DNA of 64,000 nucleotides from Phlebopus portentosus (Eukaryota > Basidiomycota > Agaricomycetes > Boletales > Boletinellaceae): assembly GCA_037892935.1 (NCBI GenBank), contig JAYXKI010000008.1, forward strand, positions 1,426,001 to 1,490,000, in the 5' to 3' direction. The notes under the pieces are model-generated. The model did not search any database, had not been told where the DNA came from, and was given only the letters and a program-made list of their open reading frames with translations. Both the position numbers and the translations under genes were made by a program. Shown here piece after piece: positions 46,538-56,325 of the stretch; position 1 is the first letter of the stretch; each line of letters begins with the position of its first letter.

Positions 46538-47983
46538 CTACGCCTGGTCTTCTAGAAAACCCTCACCATCCACTAACTCTTCCAGCTCAGTGGGCACTGC
46601 TCGGACCTCGACCTCTTCGAAGGAGGATTCCTTCGCTTGACCGAGTTCTTCGAGGAGCGCTTCTCTGTCTTCTGGAACAAAGGCTGCAATGATGGCACGT
46701 ATCGCTTCCCGGCCTCGCGGGCATTCCCTGATGTAGTGGCCCACCTGACCACACTTGTAACAAGCACGTGTACGACGCGCCTGGTTCATCATCACGTCCA
46801 TTGGCTGTCCTAAGCCTCCATACGTCACTTCTGTTGCGTCACAACGATCTTGGGCAGGGGGCACAAAGGGACAAGCCGCTTGTTGAGGCGGCACCGGTCG
46901 TCGCAGTGGTGGTACTGGAGCCGGCTTCGTCATAGTCGAGTTTGTCGCCTTCTGCCGATGTTCGGCCATCAGATCCCTGATTTGGCGTTCGACCCTGTCG
47001 ACTTTGACGGCAGCCTTCTTGAACTCTTCGTACGACGTCGGTTCATTAGGCAATCTCATAACGCCTTCGACAACCTTGGGGTTTAGTGCCCTCTTCAGGC
47101 GACTCATCAACCATTCGTCATGCGCTTCCGTCGCTAGACCAGCGTCCACTCGACAGATGTCGAACTTGTTGAAGAACTCATCGGCATTGAGGTCTCCTTG
47201 GTACATCGCGTCAAGTCGTTCGAAAGCTTTCTGAGACCTGGCGGGGTCGTCGAACGAAGTGTCCAGCTTCTTTAAGAAGGCGTCCCAGGCGTCCGTGAAC
47301 GTCAAGTTGCCATCTGCATCGACTGCTCCACTGGTGTAACTCTCCGCCCAGTGAGCCGCAGCACCACTCTTCATGTACAACAGGGCGAACATAATCTTAC
47401 TCTTGTTCGTCCTGAACTCTGACTCAGATGCGTAGATGTAGAGGCGCAGTTCTCGCTTGAAGTCCACATAATCATGTTCGCCATCAAAGTCTCTTGGTTT
47501 GGCGACGTGGACCTTCTTCGACACCTTTGATCCTTGGTTCGCACCTTCGCCTGCTGCTTGGAGCGCTAGTGCGACCGCCGTTGCGAGATCAGTCATCGCT
47601 TCCTTTGACAATGACATCTCGTGTTCTTCTTCTTCTTCTTCGTCTTCTTCACTCGGTATGAGCGGCGCTGGTTCTCGGAACTTTCCAAATGCCGGAGAAG
47701 GCTCGACAGTGGGGGCCAACGCTTGAGTGGTCGAACCCGATGGTTCTGGTAAGGGGGCCGTTGGTTGCGTCGGAGTAGGAGGTGAGGGCTCGTCTACGTC
47801 GCCTTCTTGTTTCACTCTCCAGTGGATGGACCTTCCTTCCCTCTGGGAGTACCACCTCTTGGCAGTCTCGTCCCACCAGGCGCCGAAGACTTGGTTTCCT
47901 GCTTTGACGATATAATGTCCTCGCGAGGCGCTCCACCTAGAGTTCGCAGGGAGGGCCGCTCGTTGCTCGTCAGTTAGCTCCAC
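46538..47983 (-). CDS. gag of element F (intact, 481 residues)
   Basis: This is an ATG-to-stop ORF. It has a Trp-rich N-terminal segment, a Pro-rich linker, an acidic stretch, a Ty3-type capsid domain at residues about 165-330 (HDYVDFKRELRLYI ... AAAHWAESY ... FDDPARSQKAF), and a CCHC zinc knuckle CYKCGQVGHYIREC (near 46770-46730), then an acidic tail. It packages element RNA. The leader at 47984-48399 separates it from the 5' LTR. Together with the 1 percent LTR divergence, the intact frame argues for recent activity. Confidence 0.93.
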   Translation of the reverse strand: MELTDEQRAALPANSRWSASRGHYIVKAGNQVFGAWWDETAKRWYSQREGRSIHWRVKQEGDVDEPSPPTPTQPTAPLPEPSGSTTQALAPTVEPSPAFGKFREPAPLIPSEEDEEEEEEHEMSLSKEAMTDLATAVALALQAAGEGANQGSKVSKKVHVAKPRDFDGEHDYVDFKRELRLYIYASESEFRTNKSKIMFALLYMKSGAAAHWAESYTSGAVDADGNLTFTDAWDAFLKKLDTSFDDPARSQKAFERLDAMYQGDLNADEFFNKFDICRVDAGLATEAHDEWLMSRLKRALNPKVVEGVMRLPNEPTSYEEFKKAAVKVDRVERQIRDLMAEHRQKATNSTMTKPAPVPPLRRPVPPQQAACPFVPPAQDRCDATEVTYGGLGQPMDVMMNQARRTRACYKCGQVGHYIRECPRGREAIRAIIAAFVPEDREALLEELGQAKESSFEEVEVRAVPTELEELVDGEGFLEDQA

Positions 47984-48399
47984 CTTGATAGGCTGGGGGT
48001 GGAACGGGGATCGGGATGCTGTTCGGGCGGGACCGACTTCGGATAACCGGCTTGTCTTTGAAGTTGATGACTAAACGAAAGGCTCCGAGGTAGATAATGA
48101 AGGAGATACTTGTCGACAACTGAACTCTATGCGTTACCCACGAGAAGGTTTGATGGGAGTTCCAGAGAAGGGTGATTCGGAGTGCCACGGTGATGTGATT
48201 GGTTGATACTTCGGGTACTATCGGGTCATGTTGGAGTCAATCGGACTTCGACGGGCAAGATAGGGGTTTGTTGTCTGCACGGTAGGAACCGGGTTTCGTT
48301 CGATGTCGTTCTTCGAAGATATACTTCAGGGGACACGTCACAGGCGAGCGCTCGACAACAACGGAATCGGGCGTGAGCCAGAGGTAGGTCTTTCTATTA

Positions 48400-48857
48400 T
48401 GTTAGGCGGACGGCTCAAGGACTGAGTCGAGGCAGGCTAACACAACAACAAACAAGCGTGAATGAGATAATCCCAAACACGTTGCTCAGGTCCAGACAGC
48501 TAAGACGAGGCTTAAGTCCAGACCGTCGAACGCTATGTCAAAGTGAAGGTAAGTAGAATTCAATAAACTATTAATACAAGAGTAGATACCTATGTCAAAG
48601 TGAAGGTAAGTAGAATAGAAAGACAAGGAACGAAAGAGTCAAACTATCTACTTATATAGACTTTGAGCACGGGAAAGGTCTACTCTAATAGGAAGTCACA
48701 TGATAAGGAATGGGATGATTAGTGAGCGTGATAGAACATTGTGGAATGTTCCAGCAAAAGGATGAGTAAGCGCATAAGAAAAATAAAAGAAAAGAAAAAG
48801 AATATTAAAATAAATGATGACGTCAGAAAAGAAAAGGAAAATGTTCGAGTCCTTACA
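48400..48857 (-). repeat. 5' LTR of element F
   Basis: This 458-bp LTR is nearly identical to 34403-34860. Five substitutions were counted, all transitions. It is followed on the plus side by the target duplication GCCGG and the rest of the antisense gene of element A. Confidence 0.93.
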
Positions 48858-50317
48858 GCCGGCCTGGCCGCGGGACACGCCTGCACCTTCGCTTTGGTGC
48901 TTGTTTTAGGCGCCACGACCTAAGAAGATATTTTCAGAGACAGTAAAAAACAAAATTCAAGACAACGACTTACCAGGTTCCCTGCCTCATCGCGCCCTGA
49001 GGACCTACAGAAGGCCTCGACGACCTCCGGGCCCCCAACTCGCAGGGTGGCGAGCGTCTTGAGGAAGGAGGCTTTTGCCTCCTCGGCCACCTTCGCCGCG
49101 CTCCACTTTGCCTCCTCACGAGCCTCCTCCTCCCGGCGCTTGGCCAGCCTCTCCGCGACGCGTCGGAGGCGATTCACCTCTGACTGGGTGGCCTTGTCCA
49201 ATGCCTCGGCGGCGTCCTTAGCCTTCCTGGCAGCCATCCGCACCACCGTCGCCCGGTTCACCAACCACCTCCCCGCGCAATAATATTCGGGCTTTTCAGC
49301 CCTCGCGTCGTCGGATAGCGTGGGGAAGCGCTCCCCAAGCCCCTTCTGAAAAAGTAAACCAGATCGTCAGCTCACACGGTTATTATCAAGGGAATGCAAA
49401 TTTACCAAGAGCCCATCGAGCTCATCAGCAGCGGGCCCCTCATCGTTTCAGGCCCGCTCAATCCACCCCCTCACCACCGTAATAGCCGCCCATACGGCCG
49501 CGTCCAGTCCTTCCCCCCCCTCCCCCCCCTCCCCACCCTCCTCCTCCGTCTCCCCCTGCGACTCCGGCGGGACCTCTTGCCCGCTGGGGGCCTGCGACAT
49601 CCCGCCCACGGCAGGAGCCCCCGTCGCCGCCCCGGCGTCCACCTCCATCTGGTCGGAGGGAGCCTCCGACCCCTCCCTGCTGTTGTTGCTGCTGCTGCTG
49701 ACACTGAGAATCGTCGGCGCCATGGTGGAAAGAGAAAAAGAGAAACGGGGAACTCAGACACGAGTCCCCATCGTCTATATCCTCGCCACACCCAATTCAA
49801 ACTCCGATTTCAGCCCTCCATACACGCGACCTCCCCGCCCCCTTTTTACCAATCAATTACCAAATCCTCCCCACTGCTCTGCCGCAATCTCCACTCAAAT
49901 TCCACAAACCCCTCGGCGACTCTCCCCCCTCCAAAACTCGCCGGAACAATCCGCCGAACCCCACCACAACACAGCCCCAACCTTCCAGACCCCTGCCAAG
50001 CCGGCCGATACAACATTCTACGCCAATCCCCCCCACCGATCATCAAATATCGCCGCACACCCTACCCTAGCCGTACCTACACCCATTAACGAATCCTCAA
50101 CCTATATGCTACGACCTACACCACCCTAGTTAACTACCAGGCGTCCCCGACTGGTTCTCGGACCGCCAAAAGCCCACCGAATTGTATTTCCGATGTACCA
50201 CTACCCCTGACTACAGGCCATTGTATCCATATCTGGTACCAGATCAAGATCATGATATGACGACACCTTCCATGATTAACCATTTAAACTTTACTTCCGA
50301 ACTCCCTTCTAAATCGA

Positions 50318-50830
50318 AGCTCGTCCCTCTGATGCCCCGCCTATATGAAACTCCTTCGCCCAGGCCCCCTTCTATTCAAAGATCACTTCGCCCCACGCCG
50401 CTACAGGCCACCATACCCGAACTACCGGCGAACCAGCCTCGCCGCGAGCCTCCCATCCCACTTACTCGTCCCGCTGACGACCCGCCTATACGAAATCCCT
50501 TCGCCCAGGCCCCCTTCTATTCGAAGATCGCTTCGCCCCACACCGCTACAGGTCACCATACCCGAACTACCGGCGAACCAGCCTCGCCGCGAGCCTCCCA
50601 TCCCACTTACTCGTCCTGCCGACGACCCGCCTATACGAAATCCCTTCGCCCAGGCCCCCTTCTAATCAAAAGATCGCTTCGCCCCACGCCGCTACAGGCC
50701 ACCATACCCGAACTACCGGCGAACCAGCCTCGCTGCTAGACACCCAACCCAATTACTCGTCACGCCGACAATCCGCCTACACAAAACACCTTCGCCTAGG
50801 CCCCCCCCTTCCATTAGAACACTACTTCGG
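50318..50830. repeat. Tandem repeat, period about 145 bp, roughly 3.4 copies
   Basis: The unit containing CTTCGCCCCACGCCGCTACA starts at 50386, 50531 and 50677. A decayed fourth partial copy covers the CCGCCTACACAAAA segment near 50776. Copies differ at a few positions. It lies upstream of the sense accessory gene and could act as a promoter array. Confidence 0.85.
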
Positions 50831-50928
50831 CCTTCGCCTATATTGGCCTCTACACTATTATACTGGCAACATCACCTCGCCAAAAGCCGTCATACTTTCC
50901 GGCCAACCCTGAAAACACTCGCCGAAAA

Positions 50929-50936
50929 TATATAAA
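50929..50936 (+). promoter_or_regulatory. TATA box for the sense accessory gene of element A
   Basis: TATATAAA lies about 78 bp upstream of the ATG at 51014. It supports transcription of this gene independently of the LTR. Confidence 0.5.
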
Positions 50937-51013
50937 GCGGCCGGCGACCTACTCGCCGCCCCCAAAAAACATCTACCCTACAGATTACGAATACCATCGG
51001 CGCCCCTTACAAC

Positions 51014-51961
51014 ATGCCCCAGCTGATTCCCAGCCTCGCCGAAGCATTCCCATTCGCACCGGCGACACCACTACTCCAAGTCCCGCACCCAGTCCAATTC
51101 CCCCGCCATGCCCAACACCTCTTAGATTTCAACTTCGCCCAATTAATCACACTTCCCGGACACCCCATGCTCCTTTACCCATGGCACCCTGATTACACAG
51201 CTATACCAAATATTCTTATCGCCGCCCTTTGCAGTTTTCATCACCCCTGCCCCGACATGGCGACTCTAATCTTCCTGCTGTACATTTGGGCCTCGCCGGA
51301 CGCCCAGCAACTCCTCTGTCAAGACCCACGCCTCTCCGGCGGAAACTGGGGATCATTTTGCGACCTCCTCGCCGATGCGTTTCCTGCAGCGATGCCATTC
51401 CCCGCCAGACACGTCCCCACGATGTTTCAGATCATCCCCGAACTCTTCACCAGACACCATCTGACACCTGCCAACAAAGCGACACTCGTTTACCGCATCC
51501 GAGAAACGCTCCGCATCGGCAGCGCCCTCACTACTATCCCCATAATTCTCAGCGTGCCTCTCGGCAATGGCGTACTACCCAATGCCCCCCTCGCCATCCT
51601 CAGAGAAGGGCCTATTGCACTCGAAAACACCGTCATTTACTCCGACGCCACCTCAGAACTATCCCACAATGCCATCATCCAAGTCTTACGCCTCTTCGAC
51701 GAGCGCGGCGACGATGATATACGCGACTGCGCCGCCAACGTCATCGCCATTATACTCCAAGCACAACAGTATTCGCTCTCAGCAATCGCAGCCGCCCAGG
51801 ACATCGAAGAGCACCTCGCCGAGCTTCGGGAATCCATTGAACATCACTCATACCTCAACAACGTACCTCAACAAGATGCGGCGGACAGAGCCAACCCTCC
51901 ATTGCACACCGCCGCACCAATTCACGATCCGCCGATGATTGATCTCACAACCGAAGACTAA
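51014..51961 (+). CDS. Sense accessory protein of element A (315 residues, unknown family)
   Basis: This is an intact ORF between the divergent intergenic region and the 3' LTR. It looks mostly alpha-helical, with a hydrophobic region (residues 60-100), a leucine/isoleucine-rich centre and an acidic helix at residues 250-285. The C-terminus ends IDLTTED, the usual shape of a SUMO-interacting motif (hydrophobic core with acidic flank). There is no signal peptide, zinc finger or enzyme motif that I recognise. It is intact although gag and pol of the same element carry stops, which hints at later selection or simply fewer CpG-type targets. The function is unknown. Confidence 0.6.
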   Translation: MPQLIPSLAEAFPFAPATPLLQVPHPVQFPRHAQHLLDFNFAQLITLPGHPMLLYPWHPDYTAIPNILIAALCSFHHPCPDMATLIFLLYIWASPDAQQLLCQDPRLSGGNWGSFCDLLADAFPAAMPFPARHVPTMFQIIPELFTRHHLTPANKATLVYRIRETLRIGSALTTIPIILSVPLGNGVLPNAPLAILREGPIALENTVIYSDATSELSHNAIIQVLRLFDERGDDDIRDCAANVIAIILQAQQYSLSAIAAAQDIEEHLAELRESIEHHSYLNNVPQQDAADRANPPLHTAAPIHDPPMIDLTTED

Positions 51962-52076
51962 TCCAGGAGCAAGTCACAGACATACCACCCAGTTACATCA
52001 CAACCCCTGCTCAATTTCGCCTAAAAACCTCCCCTACACTACCCAGCATTTTTTTTAATCATTTTTTTACTTCGCC

Positions 52077-52085
52077 AGAAGGAGA
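52077..52085 (+). promoter_or_regulatory. Polypurine tract of element A
   Basis: AGAAGGAGA lies immediately before the TG of the 3' LTR, where plus-strand DNA synthesis starts. Confidence 0.6.
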
Positions 52086-53916
52086 TGTAGTGCGCCGCAC
52101 TAACCTGTACCGGTCCAGCGGCACAGGCCTGTAAGGGCTGTACTCCCCTATGCCATACCCAAGACACCCCGTGTACTATTGTCAGCAAACCAGCCTTCGC
52201 CGCCATTACACATAATACAGCCTGGTCAGCGGCCACCGGACCTTCGGCGGCCTAGGAACAGCACCCGCGCCGCCGCTGCCGCCGACCATACGAACCGGCG
52301 GCGACGCCTCCACTCCTATCTTATGATCACCTTGTCCCCCCGTCGACCAAATCCTAGTTCCCCTTCTCCAGCCTCTCTCAAGAACGGTTCCGCCGAATCC
52401 GGTGACTCTGGGCTTCGGAAATGCTCGCACGGCGGCCGGACACGCTGCGGCGGATGTATATTGCACCATCGCGGAGGTGTATGCCCGCCGCCGCACCGGC
52501 TGGGTGAACGATAGCCAATCTCAGGTCCATTTCGTTGATTGTTTCATATTCTTATCATCCCATATTGTACGCCGAGCATGGTAGCACACCCGGCGGCCGT
52601 CCATATATTCCCCCTTTTAGTTTTATTCGACCCCTTGGCATTTCAGATCCATATAGAGTGCGCCCTGACCAATCCGAACAGCCCCGACGTTCAACACGAC
52701 GTACCAACACTCCGCCATTCCGATTGGGGCGCCCCTAGGTCTTGGTGACTTGGCGGTGCATCTCAGCAGTGGCCCCCGCCATCACGGCATGCCTGTCACG
52801 CCTCGCTGCCCGCCGCTTTAAGTGATATTTCTTATCAAGGACTCATAGTATATATAGAGAGCATGTAACTATCCTAAAAAGCAGCAGATATACACTCTAG
52901 AATGCAGTTACCAGAGACCAACTACAAGTAAAGAAGCCTCTTTCAAGAAACCAGTATATACAGGGGACCTGACAGCCAGATCAGGCGAATTCCCGGTCAC
53001 GTGCCCTCACCGATCCCGTCCTGACGGCGTGGCCCCGGACCTCACAGGACAAAAGCCGCTGAGCTCATTCGCCGCTCTGGACATCTCCCTTCTGTGCGGC
53101 TGTCGCTCTTCTAGTAATCCCTCCAGGGATTTCCCACTTATATCTGCATCGCCGACCCTCTCTCTCGATCCTCCACCGCCGCTCGGCCCTGAGCATTTGG
53201 GATTCCTCATCTACGTCCCGATGCAGCCGTCACTCCTCTAGTAACCAATCCCGCGATCTTTGATTTCTCCCCGCGCCTGAGGCCCCCTTTTGTATTTCCT
53301 CACCGCCGCTTGGTTCAGATCGTGTGTGATTCTTCCTCAATGCCTCGATGCAGCCGTCACTCTTCTAGGCATCTGTCGTACTTCCTCGACGTCTCGACGC
53401 AGCTGTCACTCTTCTTGTGTTCGCCGCTACCGCCAGCGCTGGCGCCCCTTTTTGTCTGAATCCAGTCTCCTGCTTCTCGCCGCCTCCGCGTCGTTCCACC
53501 GCTGACACTACTACCCTTTCAAGTGGTGCCAACCCTCTGTCACCCCGGCCTTCTCTGTGTTGTTCTGACGTCATCCCCCCGACTACCGGGCGGAATCCCG
53601 CTGGTGCAAACCTCCGGCGGCGCCGCATCCAGTCCGTCGCTGCGACCCCATCGCCGGTTCAGTTGGACTCGGCAATCTCTATTCAGCCGTCGAAGCCCGT
53701 ATCGCCGCGGCGAGTTATTCGAAGGCGCGGCCGATCTGCCTAATGGCCAGATCCTTGTGCATCTGAGCTGAGTGTCGCTTCTGAAAGCCTGCAGGTAGTC
53801 TGTAGATCTGGTAGGACCTCCCCTTTTTCCTCTCGACACCTTTGACATCGCCTCCCTGTGGTCGAATGCCCCCACCGCCACCTTTGTCCCTATCTAGGAG
53901 AGTCTGATAGTCTACA
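52086..53916 (+). repeat. 3' LTR of element A
   Basis: It matches 20287-22126 with several percent divergence, mostly transitions at CpG. It ends TCTACA followed by the target duplication GCGG. Confidence 0.93.
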
Positions 53917-56325
53917 GCGGTACAACGGGCGAGCGAGTTTCGAATAATCCCTGATGAAAATCTGAAGGACTCCTACCATTCCCAGAAATCCTCTGACTTC
54001 CGTCAGCGTTCTACATGGCGGCCAATCTCGTATCTTCTGTACTTTCGAATTGTCTGGCTCGCGTCCCTGGTACGTCAACTTATGTCCAACGAATACGGCT
54101 GACTCCACACACAGAACCAACTTCTTCCCTGAAAACATTCCACCTACCACCTTCATTCGCTGCAAAATCCTGTTCACATCGCATATATGCTCATACACGA
54201 AACGACGAATCTTGGAGTTTCCTGGTATGGTCTCGTACAAACCGTCTGGTAACTCATATCACGATTTCGGACCTAAACCGGGTGCATCATCTGCGAAAGA
54301 GTTCGTAACGTGCGGAATCTTGTCTTGAAGGATAAAGGCCATGTCGTTATGCATAATCTGCAAGGAATTGGTGTATCCCATTGGTAAAACTGTCATTCAA
54401 AATGTTCCCAAGGGTGTCTGGAACGTAGTAAGATCTTATGAGTGTTCGTCAAGCTTCCTTTGGTCAAATGCAACAAATAAATCCAACTCCGTGTAACAAG
54501 CTCATCCTCCACTGCTCTCCGTGATTGTTTCGACATTCGGTGGTACTGCCGAGTCCTTAACTGTAACCGCATTAAGATCCTGTAAGTTGATAATGGATCG
54601 TAATGTTTCCTTGTCTTTCTTTACTAAGCAAAACCATCTAGATCGATACAACAAATTTGACAGTTTAATAACCCCGTTGCAAATCTTCTCTCGAATAAGT
54701 TCAAGGGCCTTATCATGAATTCCCAGGGGAATCGGAATACTCTTGTGCTGCCACGGTATATGTAGTATCGTGGGAATGCATATCAGGTCGAAATACGTCG
54801 GATCGAGTGTTCTGCATTCAGATTTGGTCCATGCTAATGCTTCTTCCTGCAACATAATCAGATTCTTCACTAATAACCTCTCCACCAGCCACAGAAAGGT
54901 ATTCTTGTCAATCTTCAGTGCTTCCATCCTTTTGGTGGTTACACGACCCATGGGTTCAAATGGCTTTGGTACAACTGGCATCTTGGGCATCCCTCTCAAT
55001 GGATCCGGATGCTGCCTTCATATGATCCTGTATTCTTCTGGAAGGACTCCCGGGATTGGCCTGACTTTCTGTGCTACTTGTTTGTAAGCCATTACTGCTG
55101 CGTCTTCTTCTTCTGGGGTTTCTAAAACACATGAATGATATGACTGTTCTTCTTTGTCAGTAGTATAGCAACTCTTGTTTAATAAATAAGGCAATTGTTG
55201 GTTGAAAAGAGATGGGATCATGTGTGAAATAAATTTGAAATCATAAGAAAATACCTGAACTGGCAATTGGTCACTACTATTTTCGTCTCGCCAATTTCTC
55301 TCAATCAGTTCCTTGACGCTTGCAGAAAACCCTTTGGAAGTGGTCCCTGCGCGATCTTCGAATCCTGGTGGCCACTTTGCTTTGCTTTCTGCGATTGTTC
55401 AGGTCCGTTAAGGTGATATGTTGGTCACCTGACATGTAATCCTTTGTTTCACACTCCGTAATAGCAAAAAACGGTCTCCCCAGCAAAGCCTGGAAGGGAG
55501 CGTTCGGAATGACTTGCACTTGGAGTGAAACGTCAATCCTGGCTATCGTGAACTTTGCGTTAGAGATCATGCCAATGGTAGATGATCTAGCTGCATCTGC
55601 TGTCTTGAGGATCATCCCTTTGTCAGGGGATAGGGGTATCTGAAGCTTCTCCCATACGTCTTCGTGGAGCAGACACACTACGGCTCCCTGGTCAAGCACA
55701 CATTTGACTTCCAGAGTGTCTTCAATCAATGTGCTAATGGTCCTGAGAGGCATGGATGCCTCTGCAGCAACGCCTTGTCCACTGAGCACCAGTATTTCAT
55801 CTGTCGAAAGTGTTTTGCCTATTTCACTTTGTTCTGATGCAAAATGCCCAACTTGCAATGTAAGTGAATCATCCACGACCTCACCATATTTGACTTCAGC
55901 CGTGTTGTATCTCTTTGCCATCATCAACTCCTTTATCTGTTTCCTAATGTCCAGGGTGATTGAGAGGAGTTCACGTTGACTGATGGTGATAGGGGTATCG
56001 AGGGTATGAGTCAGAACATTGGAGACTACACTTGAGTCTTCTATTGGTACGACGTATTTATACTGGGGTTGTGATTTCTTGGTAATGTCATCCTGCTGCA
56101 GTGACTGAAGTGACCTTGTCGAGGGCCACACGCTACTCGGTGGCGTGGGCTGCGGTTTCGCCTGTGCCTTCTTATGAGGCTGAACTCTAGGGATCTCTAC
56201 GCCATTGGACTTCATTTGTTGTCCACCAGCTGCCTTCTTCTTCACCTCATTGATCAAAATCTTCAAACGTTCGATATCGTAGTTTTCCTGCTCGTCCTGA
56301 TCTACTTCATCATGACTATATGCGT
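53917..56325 (-). pseudogene. D' : reversed D-family pol and protease fragment
   Basis: On the minus strand it runs from the gag-protease region (56266 on; protease near 55700 with DQGAVVCLL in place of the usual D-S/T-G) through RT (54999-54500) to the RT connection region (54240-53920, ending at ARPLYR). It aligns with 59470-61870 of element D. A D element is inserted at 56325/56326 and element A at 53920. Stops and small deletions, including loss of the RT catalytic region around 54300-54480, make it non-functional. Confidence 0.85.

Larger units (their letters stand above)
34403..48857 (-). mobile_element. Element F: complete young chromovirus (Ty3/gypsy), split by transposon G
   Basis: Two 458-bp LTRs differ at only five positions by my count (about 1.1 percent). 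The target duplication is GCCGG (34398-34402 and 48858-48862). Order on the minus strand: 5' LTR, leader, gag, protease, RT, RNase H, integrase, chromodomain, purine tract (34873-34861), 3' LTR. Gag is intact, and pol is open except for one TGA and the insertion of G. Confidence 0.95.
33628..49723 (-). pseudogene. Five-exon antisense gene of element A, Zn(II)2Cys6-like nuclear protein, split by element F
   Basis: Exons run leftward: 49723-49406, 49345-48974, 48920-48863 continuing at 34402-34199, 34135-34004 and 33951-33628. The introns are 60, 53, 63 and 52 bp, all GT-AG and all phase 0. Removing F with one target duplication joins exon 3 in frame. The product of about 470 residues has an acidic Gly/Glu N-terminus, an Ala/Arg/Glu-rich coiled coil, a basic PAKRARAP segment (possible nuclear localisation signal), and a cysteine cluster C-x2-C-x6-C-x8-C-x2-C-x6-C near the C-terminus, followed by a helix. 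One TGA at about 49445 (consistent with CGA) interrupts exon 1. The cysteines fit a fungal Zn(II)2Cys6 cluster; a regulatory role is inferred. Confidence 0.72.
49724..51013. other. Divergent intergenic region in element A
   Basis: It separates the antisense Zn-cluster gene (leftward from 49723) from the sense gene (rightward from 51014), so it probably contains two promoters. It is C-rich and holds a tandem repeat at 50318-50830 and a TATA box at 50929-50936. The ORFs in it are repeat-driven. Confidence 0.5.
20287..53916 (+). mobile_element. Element A: large Ty3/gypsy retrotransposon with accessory genes, heavily nested
   Basis: LTRs of 1840 and 1831 bp flank the element. The target duplication is GCGG (20283-20286 and 53917-53920). 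Internal order is: primer binding site, gag, protease, RT-RNase H-integrase, antisense Zn-cluster gene, sense 315-codon gene, polypurine tract. Without its four insertions the element is about 14.8 kb. LTR differences are mostly C/T and G/A changes at CpG: about 16 in the first 350 bp. That makes A clearly older than F. Confidence 0.93.
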
